DNA of 64,000 nucleotides from Pelobium manganitolerans (GCF_003609575.1 NZ_MBTA01000002.1:62001-126000), one strand, 5' to 3'; positions 16,416 through 25,906 are shown, counted from the first letter of the stretch. The notes: a model not told the origin generated them from the letters alone. Numbers and translations are program-made.

Positions 16416-16633
16416 TTAGATAAAAAACATAAGCGCCACGGACGAAACGACGCTGCCGGAAATTTTAAGCAATAAAGTTTGTATGCCCAGCTTTTTGGGC
16501 AACAGCTTAAACGGCAATTTCACTAAAAACGAAGCCAGCCAAAGAAAAATGCCCAGAAAGAAAAATTACTGCTCTCCGAAAAATTGAATTGCTCATCAAT
16601 TAGTGAAGAAAATTCTTGAAGTTCTCTGCACAT
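16416..16633 (-). pseudogene. Small predicted membrane protein, apparent frameshift
   Basis: From an ATG at 16633 the minus strand reads MCRELQEFSSLIDEQFNFSE and ends after 36 residues at 16523. One base over, the next frame carries a hydrophobic continuation (FLGIFLWLASFLVKLPFKLL ... SVALMFFI) that stops at 16416. Adding one T to the T5 run at 16561-16565 would join them into a 72-residue protein with two membrane segments. I do not recognise the family. A homopolymer sequencing error is as possible as real decay. The rest of the gap, 16634-16890, is AT-rich and shows nothing else identifiable. Confidence 0.4.
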
Positions 16634-16890
16634 AAAAAACGTTATTTATGGAAGCAATATATCTATTTTTGAACTAAAAACCAAATCGGTATAACTGTTA
16701 CTATGATTAAATTTTAAGAGTTTTTAATTCCCTTATTACGCCTACTTAATTTGTAACTTAGCGGCGCCATTACTCTTATGGCTGTAACGGTACTGTGTAG
16801 TATTTGTTCCTAAAAAGAAACACTAATGGCATCTTAAATGCTAAAAAAACGCAAAGCCGTTTTAAAACGCAAAAAACAAACAAAAGATAA

Positions 16891-17502
16891 ATGAAAGTAA
16901 TTGCAGTTGGCAGAAATTATGCCGAACACGCTAAAGAATTAAATAACCCAATACCCGAAAAACCTGTTTTGTTTCTGAAACCGGATACCGCGGTGCTTAA
17001 AAACAACAAGCCTTTTTATATCCCAAAATTTTCTGAAGATATCCACTACGAGCTGGAAATTGTGCTGAAAATTGCCAAAGAAGGCAAGTTTATTGCAGAA
17101 AAGTTTGCACATAAATACTATGAGGAGCTGAGCGTGGGCATTGATTTTACTGCACGGGATATCCAAAAACAGCAAAAAGAGAAAGGCTTGCCCTGGGAAA
17201 TTGCAAAATCTTTCGACAATTCTGCGCCGGTGGGCCAGTTTATGGCGAAAAGCGAAATACCGGATCTGCAAAATTTGGAATTTCAGTTGTTGATTAATAA
17301 CGAACAACGCCAAAAAGGCAATACAGCGCACATGCTGAACAGTTTTGACCAGCTGATTAGCTACGCCTCGCAATATTTCACTTTAAAACAGGGCGATTTA
17401 ATTTTTACCGGCACACCGGCAGGCGTTGACAAAATTAAAATTGGCGACCAGCTCCGAGGTTTTTTAAACGGCACCGAATTGTTCAATTTTGAAATTAAAT
17501 AG
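16891..17502 (+). CDS. Fumarylacetoacetate hydrolase family protein
   Basis: A 203-residue FAH-superfamily enzyme. It has the N-terminal GRNYAEHAKELNN typical of the small family (acylpyruvate hydrolase / oxaloacetate decarboxylase type), the metal-binding acidic residues in IHYELEIVLKI and GIDFTARDIQ, and the C-terminal GDLIFTGTPAGV. Members cleave C-C bonds of beta-diketones or decarboxylate oxaloacetate; which applies here cannot be told. It starts an apparent three-gene operon with the M23 peptidase (3 nt downstream) and bcp. Confidence 0.9.
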   Translation: MKVIAVGRNYAEHAKELNNPIPEKPVLFLKPDTAVLKNNKPFYIPKFSEDIHYELEIVLKIAKEGKFIAEKFAHKYYEELSVGIDFTARDIQKQQKEKGLPWEIAKSFDNSAPVGQFMAKSEIPDLQNLEFQLLINNEQRQKGNTAHMLNSFDQLISYASQYFTLKQGDLIFTGTPAGVDKIKIGDQLRGFLNGTELFNFEIK

Positions 17503-17505
17503 CTA

Positions 17506-19221
17506 ATGAAGTTGAAGCGCTTGCAAGCCTTGCTTGCTTTTTTGTTTTTTATTGCAAAGATGGGAATGGCGCAAGACACCAGTTTGCCTCCAATTCCAGC
17601 AGATTATTACCGTAATCCCTTAGATATTTCTTTATATCTGGCGGGCAATTTTGGCGAGATCCGCAGCAACCATTTCCACTCTGGTTTAGATATTAAGACC
17701 AACCAACGCGAGGGCTATCCGGTTTACGCAGTGGCTGATGGCCATGTTTCACGCTTACGCGTACAGGTTGGCGGTTTCGGAAATGCTTTATATATCGACC
17801 ATCCAAACGGCACAACCAGTGTATATGCGCATTTGCAACGCTTTAGCCCCGAGATTGCCGCACGCGTGAAGGCTATGCAGTACGAACAAAAGAGCTTCGC
17901 GGTTGATTTTATGCTTACCCCGATAGAAATCCGTTTAAAACAAGGCGATTTAATTGCCTATTCTGGCAATACCGGAAGTTCTGGCGGTCCGCATCTACAT
18001 TTTGAACTGCGCAATACCAAAACAGAAGAAACCATTAACCCTATTTTACTGGGCATTAAAATCAAAGACACGCTAAAGCCACAACTTAACGCACTGTATT
18101 TATACAAAACCAATAAATATTCATTTACCGAAAGTACACCCAAACAATACTTCGCCGTCAGCGGAGGAAATGGCAATTACACTTTAGGAAACATTGGCGT
18201 AATACAAGTTAACGGCGAATTTGGATTCGGCATTTCGGCTTTTGACCAACAAAATGGCAGTGCCAACCACAACGGAATCTACAGCACTGTTTTAAAATTG
18301 GACGGAGAAACTATTTTTGAGTCAATAATAGACCGCTTTGCGTTTGAAAACTCGCGTGCGGTGAACGCTTATATCGATTATCCAAGTAAAATTAGCTCGG
18401 GGCGAGTAATTCAAAAAAGCTTCTTATCCGCAAACCCGAAAGTGCGTTTTGTGAAAAAAGCGCTCAATAATGGCTTTATCCAGCTCAAAGACCAAAACGT
18501 GCACGATGTGGAATATGTAGTGAGCGACATTGAAGGGAACAGCTCCGTTTTACGCTTTAAGGTTAAAAACAATCCGGCTCTACCTTTGTATCAGGCCAAA
18601 AACACAGGTCAATTGATGTTTTGGGACAAAGAGAATAAGTTGGAGAATGAAAATATCAAAATGATTTTGCCAGCGGGTATCCTGTACGATAATTTGCACT
18701 TTGATTATGTCGAAAAATCGAAACCTAGCTGGGGCGCTAGCAAAATTTTTCAGCTACATAACCGCCTGACGCCATTGCACAGCAACTATTCTCTCGCAAT
18801 AAAAGTAGATTCGTCTCAGTTGGCAAACACCGACAAACTGATTATTTTCCAACAAGAAAGCGGTTCGCAAGGTGGTGTTTTTAAAGATGGCTACGTGTGG
18901 GCACAACCTAAAACATTCGGAAACTTTTACCTACGGGCAGATGTTACACCGCCTAGCATTGTGCCGTTGAACATTAAAGAGGGTGCAAATTTATCCACCC
19001 AATCCAACATCGCATTTAAAATTTCCGATGCGCTCTCGGGCATAAAAAGCTTTAATTTGTATATTGATAATCAATGGGTGCTGGCAGAGTTTGATGTGCG
19101 CAACGGCCGTTTGTGGCATACGTTTGATGAAAAAACCGGTTTTGGGAAACATCTTTTGAAACTAGTTGTTACAGATATGAAAGACAATGAAAAAACTTAC
19201 GACATAACCTTTTACAGATAA
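17506..19221 (+). CDS. M23 family metallopeptidase
   Basis: A 571-residue exported protein with a signal peptide ending near residue 23 (KMGMAQ). The LytM/M23 domain occupies about 45-180 with the zinc ligands in NHFHSGLDIKT (HxxxD) and GPHLHFELR (HxH). M23 enzymes are peptidoglycan endopeptidases. The long C-terminal part (about 190-571) is beta-rich and ends in an Ig-like module, an arrangement widespread in Bacteroidota with unknown purpose. It is 3 nt from the FAH gene and 2 nt from bcp, so the three are probably co-transcribed. Confidence 0.9.
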   Translation: MKLKRLQALLAFLFFIAKMGMAQDTSLPPIPADYYRNPLDISLYLAGNFGEIRSNHFHSGLDIKTNQREGYPVYAVADGHVSRLRVQVGGFGNALYIDHPNGTTSVYAHLQRFSPEIAARVKAMQYEQKSFAVDFMLTPIEIRLKQGDLIAYSGNTGSSGGPHLHFELRNTKTEETINPILLGIKIKDTLKPQLNALYLYKTNKYSFTESTPKQYFAVSGGNGNYTLGNIGVIQVNGEFGFGISAFDQQNGSANHNGIYSTVLKLDGETIFESIIDRFAFENSRAVNAYIDYPSKISSGRVIQKSFLSANPKVRFVKKALNNGFIQLKDQNVHDVEYVVSDIEGNSSVLRFKVKNNPALPLYQAKNTGQLMFWDKENKLENENIKMILPAGILYDNLHFDYVEKSKPSWGASKIFQLHNRLTPLHSNYSLAIKVDSSQLANTDKLIIFQQESGSQGGVFKDGYVWAQPKTFGNFYLRADVTPPSIVPLNIKEGANLSTQSNIAFKISDALSGIKSFNLYIDNQWVLAEFDVRNGRLWHTFDEKTGFGKHLLKLVVTDMKDNEKTYDITFYR

Positions 19222-19223
19222 TT

Positions 19224-19688
19224 ATGGCAACTTTAAAAGTAGGCGATATGGCGCCAGATTTTACCGCAAACAATCAAAATCAAGAGCAGATTAAACTATC
19301 CAGCTACCGCGGAAAAAAAGTGATCTTGTACTTTTATCCAAAAGATAATACTCCGGGCTGTACGGCAGAAGCATGCAGTTTTAGAGATAATTATCAAAGC
19401 TTGCAAAGCCAAGGTTTTGAAGTTTTAGGAGTAAGTGTAGATGATGAAAAATCGCACAAAAAGTTTGAAAGCAAATTTGATTTACCCTTTAACTTGATTG
19501 CAGATACCGACAAAACAATTGTGGAAGCTTATGGCGTTTGGGGCGAAAAAAGCATGTACGGAAAAACTTATATGGGCACTACGCGCAAAACTTTTGTGAT
19601 AGATGAAGAAGGCAAAATAGCGCTGGTTGTAGATAAGGTAGACACCAAAAATTCTTCTCAACAGCTTTTAGACCTACTTAATAACTAA
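19224..19688 (+). CDS. bcp: Thioredoxin-dependent thiol peroxidase (Bcp/PrxQ)
   Basis: A 154-residue atypical 2-Cys peroxiredoxin. Peroxidatic Cys46 and resolving Cys51 are in PGCTAEACSFRD, the spacing of the BCP/PrxQ subclass that forms an intramolecular disulfide. It reduces hydroperoxides with electrons from thioredoxin. It ends the FAH-M23 operon and is followed by a convergent-gene terminator. Confidence 0.95.
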   Translation: MATLKVGDMAPDFTANNQNQEQIKLSSYRGKKVILYFYPKDNTPGCTAEACSFRDNYQSLQSQGFEVLGVSVDDEKSHKKFESKFDLPFNLIADTDKTIVEAYGVWGEKSMYGKTYMGTTRKTFVIDEEGKIALVVDKVDTKNSSQQLLDLLNN

Positions 19689-19700
19689 ACTGTTAATATT

Positions 19701-19732
19701 TAAGGCCGTTTTACATCACAAAGACGGCCTTA
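19701..19732. terminator. Terminator-like hairpin between convergent genes
   Basis: A perfect 9-bp inverted repeat, TAAGGCCGT at 19701-19709 and ACGGCCTTA at 19724-19732, followed by TTTT in the plus direction. It overlaps the last codons of the GntR-type regulator. It probably ends bcp transcription and may act on both strands. Confidence 0.6.
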
Positions 19733-20759
19733 ATTTTACATGGAACGGAACAGCGCGTTGCTCAATTTTATTGTTTAGGATAAAATCGGCAGTCATGGTG
19801 CCCATTGCCACAAAATCTGTTGAGATGGTGGTAATTCCTTTTAAAATGAGCTTTTTTAAAGGCGTTTCATTGTAAGATATTACGCCCACATCTCGGCCTA
19901 GCGTTAGATGTTCTGATACAATCCGCTCTATCAGCACCACTAAATCATCCTCCATCAAATTAATATACACCTCTCCTTTTGCCAAAGGTTCTGTAGTAAT
20001 ATCTTCCACAATGGCGTGGTTAAATGCAAACTGACGGCAAAAACGTTTAAATCCGCTCAAAATTTCTTTAGGGAAATAGCTTTTTTTAGGGAAAATGATT
20101 TTCAAGGTATCATATTTTGCCAAGCGGCTTTTTGCTTCATTTAAGGCGCCATAAATATCCTCTTCAAAATTCTCGTATATAGAAGCATATTCGCCTCTTA
20201 TGCCCGCCAACTGCTTATCTAATAAAATAAGTTTATCTTTTGGTAAGGTATTGATAATTTCGTGCGCATTGTTGCCGCCTTCTAAAAAGTGCGGTACAAT
20301 TACATAGTGCGTATAATCTGCACGGCGGTTTTGGATGGTTTTTTTAAACAGCGCGTAATCATTGTTATAGATGTAAAAATCAATCACCGCATCTGGCCCC
20401 AAAGAGCTTACTAAGCTATCGTAAATGATTTTTTTATGTGCCGAAAGCTTATTGAAAAGCAAAAACACCTTTATTTTTTTATCGAAATTTGTTTTGGAAA
20501 CAAAAAATCCACGTCCCGGAACAGAAACGATAACGCCAATTTTTTTAAGGTATTTGTATCCTTTTTCGGCCGTGTCGCGCGAAATTTCGAGCATAAAACT
20601 CAACTCATTGATAGAGGGCAGAATGTCATCCTGTTTTAGGTTTCCGCTTTCTATAGCCGCAATAATTGAATTTACCAGTTGCAGATACTTCGGCGTAGCT
20701 GCATAATCATCAATATGGATGATTTTCAAAAAGTCGTTGGGCTTCATTGTTTCAAACAA
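19716..20759 (-). CDS. GntR-type regulator with LacI-like sensor domain
   Basis: A 347-residue transcription factor. Residues about 10-80 form a GntR winged helix (SGNLKQDDILPSINELSFML ... PGRGFFVS). Residues about 85-347 resemble the periplasmic-binding-protein-like ligand domain of LacI regulators. Such GntR-PBP fusions are common in Bacteroidota and usually sense a sugar. The target is unknown: neighbours are bcp (convergent) and carbonic anhydrase (upstream, same strand), neither an obvious sugar gene. Confidence 0.85.
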   Translation of the reverse strand: MFETMKPNDFLKIIHIDDYAATPKYLQLVNSIIAAIESGNLKQDDILPSINELSFMLEISRDTAEKGYKYLKKIGVIVSVPGRGFFVSKTNFDKKIKVFLLFNKLSAHKKIIYDSLVSSLGPDAVIDFYIYNNDYALFKKTIQNRRADYTHYVIVPHFLEGGNNAHEIINTLPKDKLILLDKQLAGIRGEYASIYENFEEDIYGALNEAKSRLAKYDTLKIIFPKKSYFPKEILSGFKRFCRQFAFNHAIVEDITTEPLAKGEVYINLMEDDLVVLIERIVSEHLTLGRDVGVISYNETPLKKLILKGITTISTDFVAMGTMTADFILNNKIEQRAVPFHVKLRPSL

Positions 20760-20824
20760 ATATCAAAAAGGGCTATTCAAAAGCTATGATTAACCAATAG
20801 CTAATGAACAACCCTTAAAACTGC

Positions 20825-21532
20825 CTATTTATTTTCGAATTTAAAAACGTGTCCCAATTTCTCATCAGAGTTGGATGACACTTTTAAATCTGTAATAATT
20901 CCGGTTTCAAGACTATACGCCCAACCGTGTACGCTAAGTTGGTGACCGTTTTTCCAGGCATTTTGCACCGTATTGGTTTTGCATAAGTTATAAACGTTTT
21001 CAATCACGTTTAGTTCTACCAAACGGTTACCTCGTTCTTTCTCATCCTGCATCATATCCAACTCAAAAGCATAGGTACGGTAAATATCTTTAATGTGGCG
21101 TAACCAGTTATCAATTAAACCAAATTGTTTCTGGCTCATAGCGGCCAACACACCACCGCAGCCGTAGTGCCCACATACTACCACGTGTTTTACTTTTAGC
21201 ACGCTTACCGCATAATCCAGCACGCTTAACATGTTCATATCCGTATGGATAACCATATTGGCAATGTTACGGTGTACAAAAATTTCGCCCGGCTTTGTTC
21301 CGGTAATTTGGTTAGCCGGCACACGACTATCCGCGCAACCAATCCATAAAACAGGCGGCGTTTGCCCTTGTGATAGTTTTTTGAAGTAATCTTTGTCCTC
21401 CTTTAGCGTGTTAGAAACCCATTCCTTGTTCCATTTCAACAGGTTTTCATAGGTTATTTCTTCTCCGTTGGCATTTAGGTAGGTGTTTGGATTTACTACA
21501 CCTTGCTTTTTGTTTTCAGGTTGTTGAGACAT
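20825..21532 (-). CDS. Beta-class carbonic anhydrase
   Basis: A 235-residue beta-carbonic anhydrase that interconverts CO2 and bicarbonate. The zinc and catalytic residues are Cys66, Asp68, Arg70 (GCADSRVP) and the His/Cys pair in GHYGCGG near 122-125. Its start overlaps the end of the SulP transporter by 17 nt, so the two are translationally coupled. The pairing suggests the SulP protein moves bicarbonate, or another anion whose flux depends on bicarbonate supply; that substrate call is inference. Confidence 0.95.
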   Translation of the reverse strand: MSQQPENKKQGVVNPNTYLNANGEEITYENLLKWNKEWVSNTLKEDKDYFKKLSQGQTPPVLWIGCADSRVPANQITGTKPGEIFVHRNIANMVIHTDMNMLSVLDYAVSVLKVKHVVVCGHYGCGGVLAAMSQKQFGLIDNWLRHIKDIYRTYAFELDMMQDEKERGNRLVELNVIENVYNLCKTNTVQNAWKNGHQLSVHGWAYSLETGIITDLKVSSNSDEKLGHVFKFENK

Positions 21533-23132
21533 TTTTGTGTTGAGTTTTAATGATCAATTCTTTTAGTTCTGGTAGCTCGTAATGGGGTTTAATGTTTACA
21601 AGCTCTACCTTGATTTTTTTGGCTTTCGCGTTTTTTTCAAAATCGTAAATGGCAGCTAACACATCTTTATCAATAAAAAGTGAATGGCTTCCATCTATCA
21701 CAACAGATTTGTTCCGAGGGATGTTAGCTAGTGTGTATTGGATAGTGCCTTTGTTGAGAAACGAGACTTCCTGTGCCAATTTGATTTTGATTAAATCGCT
21801 ATTGTTGCTTTGGTCAACGCTGTAAAAATACGGGTTTCTGTAATTAGTTCGCAATAAAAATATAATTGCTACCGCTAAACCTATACCTACGCCCATTAAT
21901 AAATCGGTAAAAACCACCGCCAAAACCGTTATCATAAAAGGAAAAAACTGATCTTTTCCGTCTTTCCACATTTTTTTAAATAGCGATATTTTAGCGAGTT
22001 TGCATCCTACCGAAATTAAAATAGCAGCTAAACAGGCTAAGGGGATTTGGTTAATGATGCCAGGAAAAACCAGTACCGCCAAAATCAGCAAAAAGCCATG
22101 AAAAATGGCCGATATTTTTGTGCGTGCACCAGAGTTGACGTTTGCGGAGGAGCGCACAATTACGGCCGTCATTGGCAAGGCGCCCAATAAACCGGCAACT
22201 GTGTTTCCTATGCCTTGCGCAACAAGCTCGCGATTTGTTGGCGACACGCGCTTGATTGGGTCTATCTTATCCACCGCTTCTAAGCTCAGCAATGTTTCTA
22301 AAGATGCCACAATGGCGATAGTAATGGCCACCGTCCAAACCTGCGGATTGGTAATCTGAGAAAAATCTGGCGCAATAAACAAGGCTTTAAAGTCTGCAAA
22401 ACTGCTTACCGTAGGTATTTGCACCAAATGGTTGGGCAACAAAGAGAAAGTTGTTCCGCTGAAAAATTGAGCCATAAGCACTCCTAAAACCACCACCATC
22501 AATGGCGCAGGTATTAAAGCCAACTTTTTAAATTTTGGCCAAAAAACCAGCACCAGCATAGATGTTACCGCGATAATTACCGCTCCAATATTAATTTTTG
22601 CAAGCGCCGCGCTAATGGCCGCTAAGGTTTGGCCCGAGTTGGCGGCAGAGAACACATGCTCTACCTCAAAATTGCCCTGGTAGCCCAACGCATGCGGAAT
22701 TTGTTTTAAAACTAAAATAATCCCGATAGCGGCCAGCATGCCCAAAATAACGCTGTTAGGGAAGTAGTTGCCAATGGTACCGGCTTTTAAAATACCCAAT
22801 ATTACCTGCATGATACCGGCAATAAAAATGGCCAGCAAAAAGATGTCAAATGCGCCAAGTTCTGTAATTGCGTTTAATACGATCACGGTTAAACCCGCTG
22901 CCGGTCCACTAACACTCAGTTGCGAACCGCTGAAACTTGCTACCACTATACCGCCAATAATACCGGCTAAAATACCCGAAAACAGCGGTGCGCCCGACGC
23001 TAATGCGATACCCAAACACAAGGGTAAAGCCACTAAAAAAACCACCACACCAGCCGGCAAGTCTTTCTTTAGATTTTTTATATGATAATATTTTCCAATG
23101 CCCTCAGCATTGAAAGATTCTTTGTGATCCAT
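21516..23132 (-). CDS. SulP family anion transporter with STAS domain
   Basis: A 538-residue inner-membrane transporter of the SLC26/SulP family. The membrane part (about 20-410) has repeated Gly/Ala-rich helices including the family's LPLCLGIALASGAPLFSG and SGPAAGLTVI regions. A STAS domain follows (about 435-530, KSVVIDGSHSLFIDKDVL). The partner carbonic anhydrase overlaps by 17 nt, which favours bicarbonate transport (BicA/DAB-like logic) over sulfate. A small membrane-protein gene lies 44 nt upstream on the same strand and may share the transcript. Confidence 0.92.
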   Translation of the reverse strand: MDHKESFNAEGIGKYYHIKNLKKDLPAGVVVFLVALPLCLGIALASGAPLFSGILAGIIGGIVVASFSGSQLSVSGPAAGLTVIVLNAITELGAFDIFLLAIFIAGIMQVILGILKAGTIGNYFPNSVILGMLAAIGIILVLKQIPHALGYQGNFEVEHVFSAANSGQTLAAISAALAKINIGAVIIAVTSMLVLVFWPKFKKLALIPAPLMVVVLGVLMAQFFSGTTFSLLPNHLVQIPTVSSFADFKALFIAPDFSQITNPQVWTVAITIAIVASLETLLSLEAVDKIDPIKRVSPTNRELVAQGIGNTVAGLLGALPMTAVIVRSSANVNSGARTKISAIFHGFLLILAVLVFPGIINQIPLACLAAILISVGCKLAKISLFKKMWKDGKDQFFPFMITVLAVVFTDLLMGVGIGLAVAIIFLLRTNYRNPYFYSVDQSNNSDLIKIKLAQEVSFLNKGTIQYTLANIPRNKSVVIDGSHSLFIDKDVLAAIYDFEKNAKAKKIKVELVNIKPHYELPELKELIIKTQHKNVSTT

Positions 23133-23176
23133 TCATCTAAAATTTTTGTTAAACAATAAAATGTATAAGCTAAATT

Positions 23177-23503
23177 TTAGGCGCGGTTTGGAGGAGGAGT
23201 AGGTATAGAAGGGTAGTAAACGTTTAAATATTTTTTAGAATAGCGGTGAAAAGGCATAAAAAGCTGGTTCACCGAAAAATTTGCACGTGCATATCCGCAG
23301 ATAAGGTTGTTTACAGTGTAAAGCTTACCGCTATCTTTTGCACCGTCTTTGGTTTCGTTTTCCAGCTCGAGCTGCATAATTGCAGAATTTACTAAACCTT
23401 TGTCGAAATTGAATACTACAGGCGCAACGGCAACAAACATCTTCACGGTGAAGATGAAGAGGAACAAATTTCCGTAAAACAATATCCTTCTTTGCCTGCT
23501 CAA
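23177..23503 (-). CDS. Hypothetical small membrane-anchored protein
   Basis: An open frame of 108 residues starting at TTG (no ATG is available upstream before a stop). Basic residues (RQRR) precede one hydrophobic segment (about 8-32), then a soluble tail ends PSIPTPPPNRA. A -7 box TATTTTTG at 23523-23530 fits a start of transcription about 15 nt before the TTG. It lies 44 nt before the SulP gene in the same direction, so it may belong to the anion transport operon. I do not recognise the family. The proline-rich tail is the only distinctive feature. Confidence 0.55.
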   Translation of the reverse strand: MSRQRRILFYGNLFLFIFTVKMFVAVAPVVFNFDKGLVNSAIMQLELENETKDGAKDSGKLYTVNNLICGYARANFSVNQLFMPFHRYSKKYLNVYYPSIPTPPPNRA

Positions 23504-23657
23504 ATGTGCTTGTTTAGAGTTTCAAAAATAAATAAAGCTATTTTTTATGCAAATTCACGTGATTATTTTTATCAAATCCATCTAAAAAGTGACATTCACT
23601 TGAAACGTTCGCTTAAGATGAATTGTTTTCACAATAAAATTTGTCAAAATTGTTTTT

Positions 23658-24068
23658 ATGCAAAATATAGAACAAATTCCGCCAGAATTAACTTTAAAAT
23701 TAAGGCAAAAAGAACTTTACCCGAATTTAGATTTAGAGAAAGCTAAATTATCCGAGGATGATAATGGAACTCACTTAGGTTTGTTTCACGAAAACCGTTT
23801 GATTACCGTGGTTTCTTTATTTATCACAGGAAAATCGCTTCAGTTTAGAAAGCTAGCCACAGACAGTCGTTACCAAAAGCAAGGATTTGGCACACAGATG
23901 ATCAAGTACATCATCAATTTCGCCCGCGAGGAGCAACTGAACAAGATTTGGTGCAACGCCCGCGAAAGCGCCGAAGGTTTTTACAGCAAGCTCGGCTTTA
24001 AAGCAACAGACGAAAAATTCATCAAAAACGGCATTCCTTATCTTATCATGGAAATGGAATTAGATTAA
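23658..24068 (+). CDS. GNAT family N-acetyltransferase
   Basis: A 136-residue GCN5-related acetyltransferase. The acetyl-CoA binding motif A is recognisable as YQKQGFGTQMIKYI (about 75-88), followed by the family's C-terminal strand region (NARESAEGFYSKLGFKAT). Substrate is unknown. It lies 42 nt upstream of ruvB on the same strand. Confidence 0.88.
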   Translation: MQNIEQIPPELTLKLRQKELYPNLDLEKAKLSEDDNGTHLGLFHENRLITVVSLFITGKSLQFRKLATDSRYQKQGFGTQMIKYIINFAREEQLNKIWCNARESAEGFYSKLGFKATDEKFIKNGIPYLIMEMELD

Positions 24069-24110
24069 CCATATTTTACAGGTAAAGCGCTCTTTTTGTA
24101 TCTTCATGCC

Positions 24111-25133
24111 ATGAATGAAAATTTGGACCCTAACGCCGAGCGATTAAGCAGTGCCGACAAGGAAATGGAAAAGGTTTTGCGGCCGCAAGAGTTTGAGGAC
24201 TTCACCGGACAGGAGAAAATTTTAGAAAACCTTCGGATTTTTGTGCAGGCGGCCAAACTGCGAGGCGAGGCGCTTGACCACGTTTTGCTGCACGGGCCTC
24301 CCGGTTTAGGAAAAACTACCTTATCGCATATTATCGCAAACGAGATGGGCGTGGGCATTAAGGTAACCAGCGGTCCAGTATTGGATAAACCTGGCGATTT
24401 AGCCGGTTTACTCACCAATTTAGACGAAGGCGACATTTTATTTATTGATGAAATTCACCGTTTAAGTCCTTTGGTAGAGGAATACCTCTACTCGGCCATG
24501 GAAGATTTTAAAATAGACATCATGCTAGAAACGGGTCCGAATGCGCGCTCGGTGCAAATATCGTTAAGTCCATTTACCTTGGTGGGCGCTACTACACGCT
24601 CGGGCTTGCTAACTTCGCCTTTACGTGCACGTTTCGGCATTAACTCCCGCCTACAGTATTACGACGCTAAGCTACTTACCACCATTGTGATGCGGTCCGC
24701 ACATATTTTAAACACGCCGATAACAGAAGAAGGCGCATTTGAAATTGCCCGTCGAAGCCGCGGTACGCCACGTATTGCCAATGCGCTTTTACGCCGCACA
24801 AGAGATTTTGCCCAAATTAAGGGCAACGGAGAAATCGAAACAGAAATTGCAAAATATGCGTTAAACGCTTTAAATGTTGACGAGCATGGCTTAGATGAAA
24901 TGGACAACCGTATTTTATCGGCCATTATAGATAAATTTAAAGGAGGACCGGTTGGCTTAAAAACCATTGCTACCGCCGTTGGCGAAGATGAAGGCACTAT
25001 TGAAGAAGTGTACGAGCCTTTTTTGATCCAAGAAGGCTATTTGATGCGCACATCCCGCGGACGCGAAGCCACAGAAAACGCATACCGGCATCTGGGTAAA
25101 TTAAAATTGGGAGGCACTGGCACTCTTTTTTAA
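24111..25133 (+). CDS. ruvB: Holliday junction branch migration helicase RuvB
   Basis: A 340-residue AAA+ motor of the RuvABC complex, which drives branch migration of Holliday junctions. Walker A is [10 protein letters not shown] (61-70), Walker B contains LFIDEIHRL, and sensor 1 is VGATTRSG; the C-terminal winged helix includes the RTSRGREAT motif. The ATG at 24111 (MNENLDPN) gives the usual length; an in-frame TTG at 24096 adds only five residues. ruvA and ruvC are not adjacent, as is common in Bacteroidota. Confidence 0.97.
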   Translation: MNENLDPNAERLSSADKEMEKVLRPQEFEDFTGQEKILENLRIFVQAAKLRGEALDHVLLHGPPGLGKTTLSHIIANEMGVGIKVTSGPVLDKPGDLAGLLTNLDEGDILFIDEIHRLSPLVEEYLYSAMEDFKIDIMLETGPNARSVQISLSPFTLVGATTRSGLLTSPLRARFGINSRLQYYDAKLLTTIVMRSAHILNTPITEEGAFEIARRSRGTPRIANALLRRTRDFAQIKGNGEIETEIAKYALNALNVDEHGLDEMDNRILSAIIDKFKGGPVGLKTIATAVGEDEGTIEEVYEPFLIQEGYLMRTSRGREATENAYRHLGKLKLGGTGTLF

Positions 25134-25159
25134 TTTTGACAAATGATTATATTCGAATT

Positions 25160-25795
25160 ATGACAGCACACAATTTCGACGTAGATATTACTACTCCATC
25201 AACCAAGCAACAAGTTAAAATAAACAAAGATTCTATTTCCGTTAATAATCAGCAAATTAACTGCGCAGATGTTAAGGCGGTACGTTACGGCGTTTCTTTA
25301 CTGGGCGGCGCTAAAAATCCAAACGGAAAAGAATATATTATTGATATTTTAGGCGATAACGGAAAAACCTTAAACATCCGCTTCAAATCAGATAAAGTTG
25401 GCGATCTGCTTGAAGAAGATCATACCTACTACTACATTATGTCGGGTTTATGGCAGTATGTAAAAAAACAGCTTATCAACCATTTTATTGAGGAACTAAA
25501 CAACAAAAAGGAAATCACTATTGCCGATACCCACATCAACAACCAAGGTTTTGTGATGAAGTACAACAGCGGTTTCTTATTTTGGAAAAAACAAAAAACC
25601 GAGCTGGTGCCTTGGAACAATTTGAAATACTATTTATCTAAAGGTGTGTTGCACGTAGAAAGCATCAGCGAAAGCAAAAAACATGCGACTTTTAGCTTGC
25701 ATAACGATTGGAATGCAGTGGTGTTAAACACGATGATGCACTATTTGTGGCAGGACCAACGCAAGGAAAAACTGGCTAAGGGGCAGGCGATTTAG
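25160..25795 (+). CDS. Conserved hypothetical protein
   Basis: A 211-residue soluble protein without signal peptide or clear membrane segment. The ATG at 25160 is preferred to a TTG at 25136. It has two similar halves: strands such as INKDSISVNNQQINCADVKAVRYG and later VMKYNSGFLFWKKQKTELVP followed by LVPWNNLKYYLSKGVLHV, suggesting duplicated PH-like or beta-sandwich domains. No catalytic motif is visible. It follows ruvB by 26 nt and may be read with it. Function unknown. Confidence 0.7.
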   Translation: MTAHNFDVDITTPSTKQQVKINKDSISVNNQQINCADVKAVRYGVSLLGGAKNPNGKEYIIDILGDNGKTLNIRFKSDKVGDLLEEDHTYYYIMSGLWQYVKKQLINHFIEELNNKKEITIADTHINNQGFVMKYNSGFLFWKKQKTELVPWNNLKYYLSKGVLHVESISESKKHATFSLHNDWNAVVLNTMMHYLWQDQRKEKLAKGQAI

Positions 25796-25815
25796 ACGGA
25801 AGAGTTTACCCAAAA

Positions 25816-25878
25816 AAGAACATCATCTGGAGATTTAATTCGTAACAAATTACGCCAAAATCTCCAGATGAGGTTCTT
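25816..25878. terminator. Long bidirectional hairpin between convergent genes
   Basis: Two 21-nt arms (25816-25836 and 25858-25878) are complementary except at one position. The 21-nt loop holds a nested CGTAA-CAAA-TTACG hairpin. The arms start and end in AAGAA / TTCTT rather than long T runs. It lies between convergent genes and should end transcription from both sides. Confidence 0.75.
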
Positions 25879-25906
25879 CATTTTATTCGAGGAAAAGATG
25901 CGCTTC

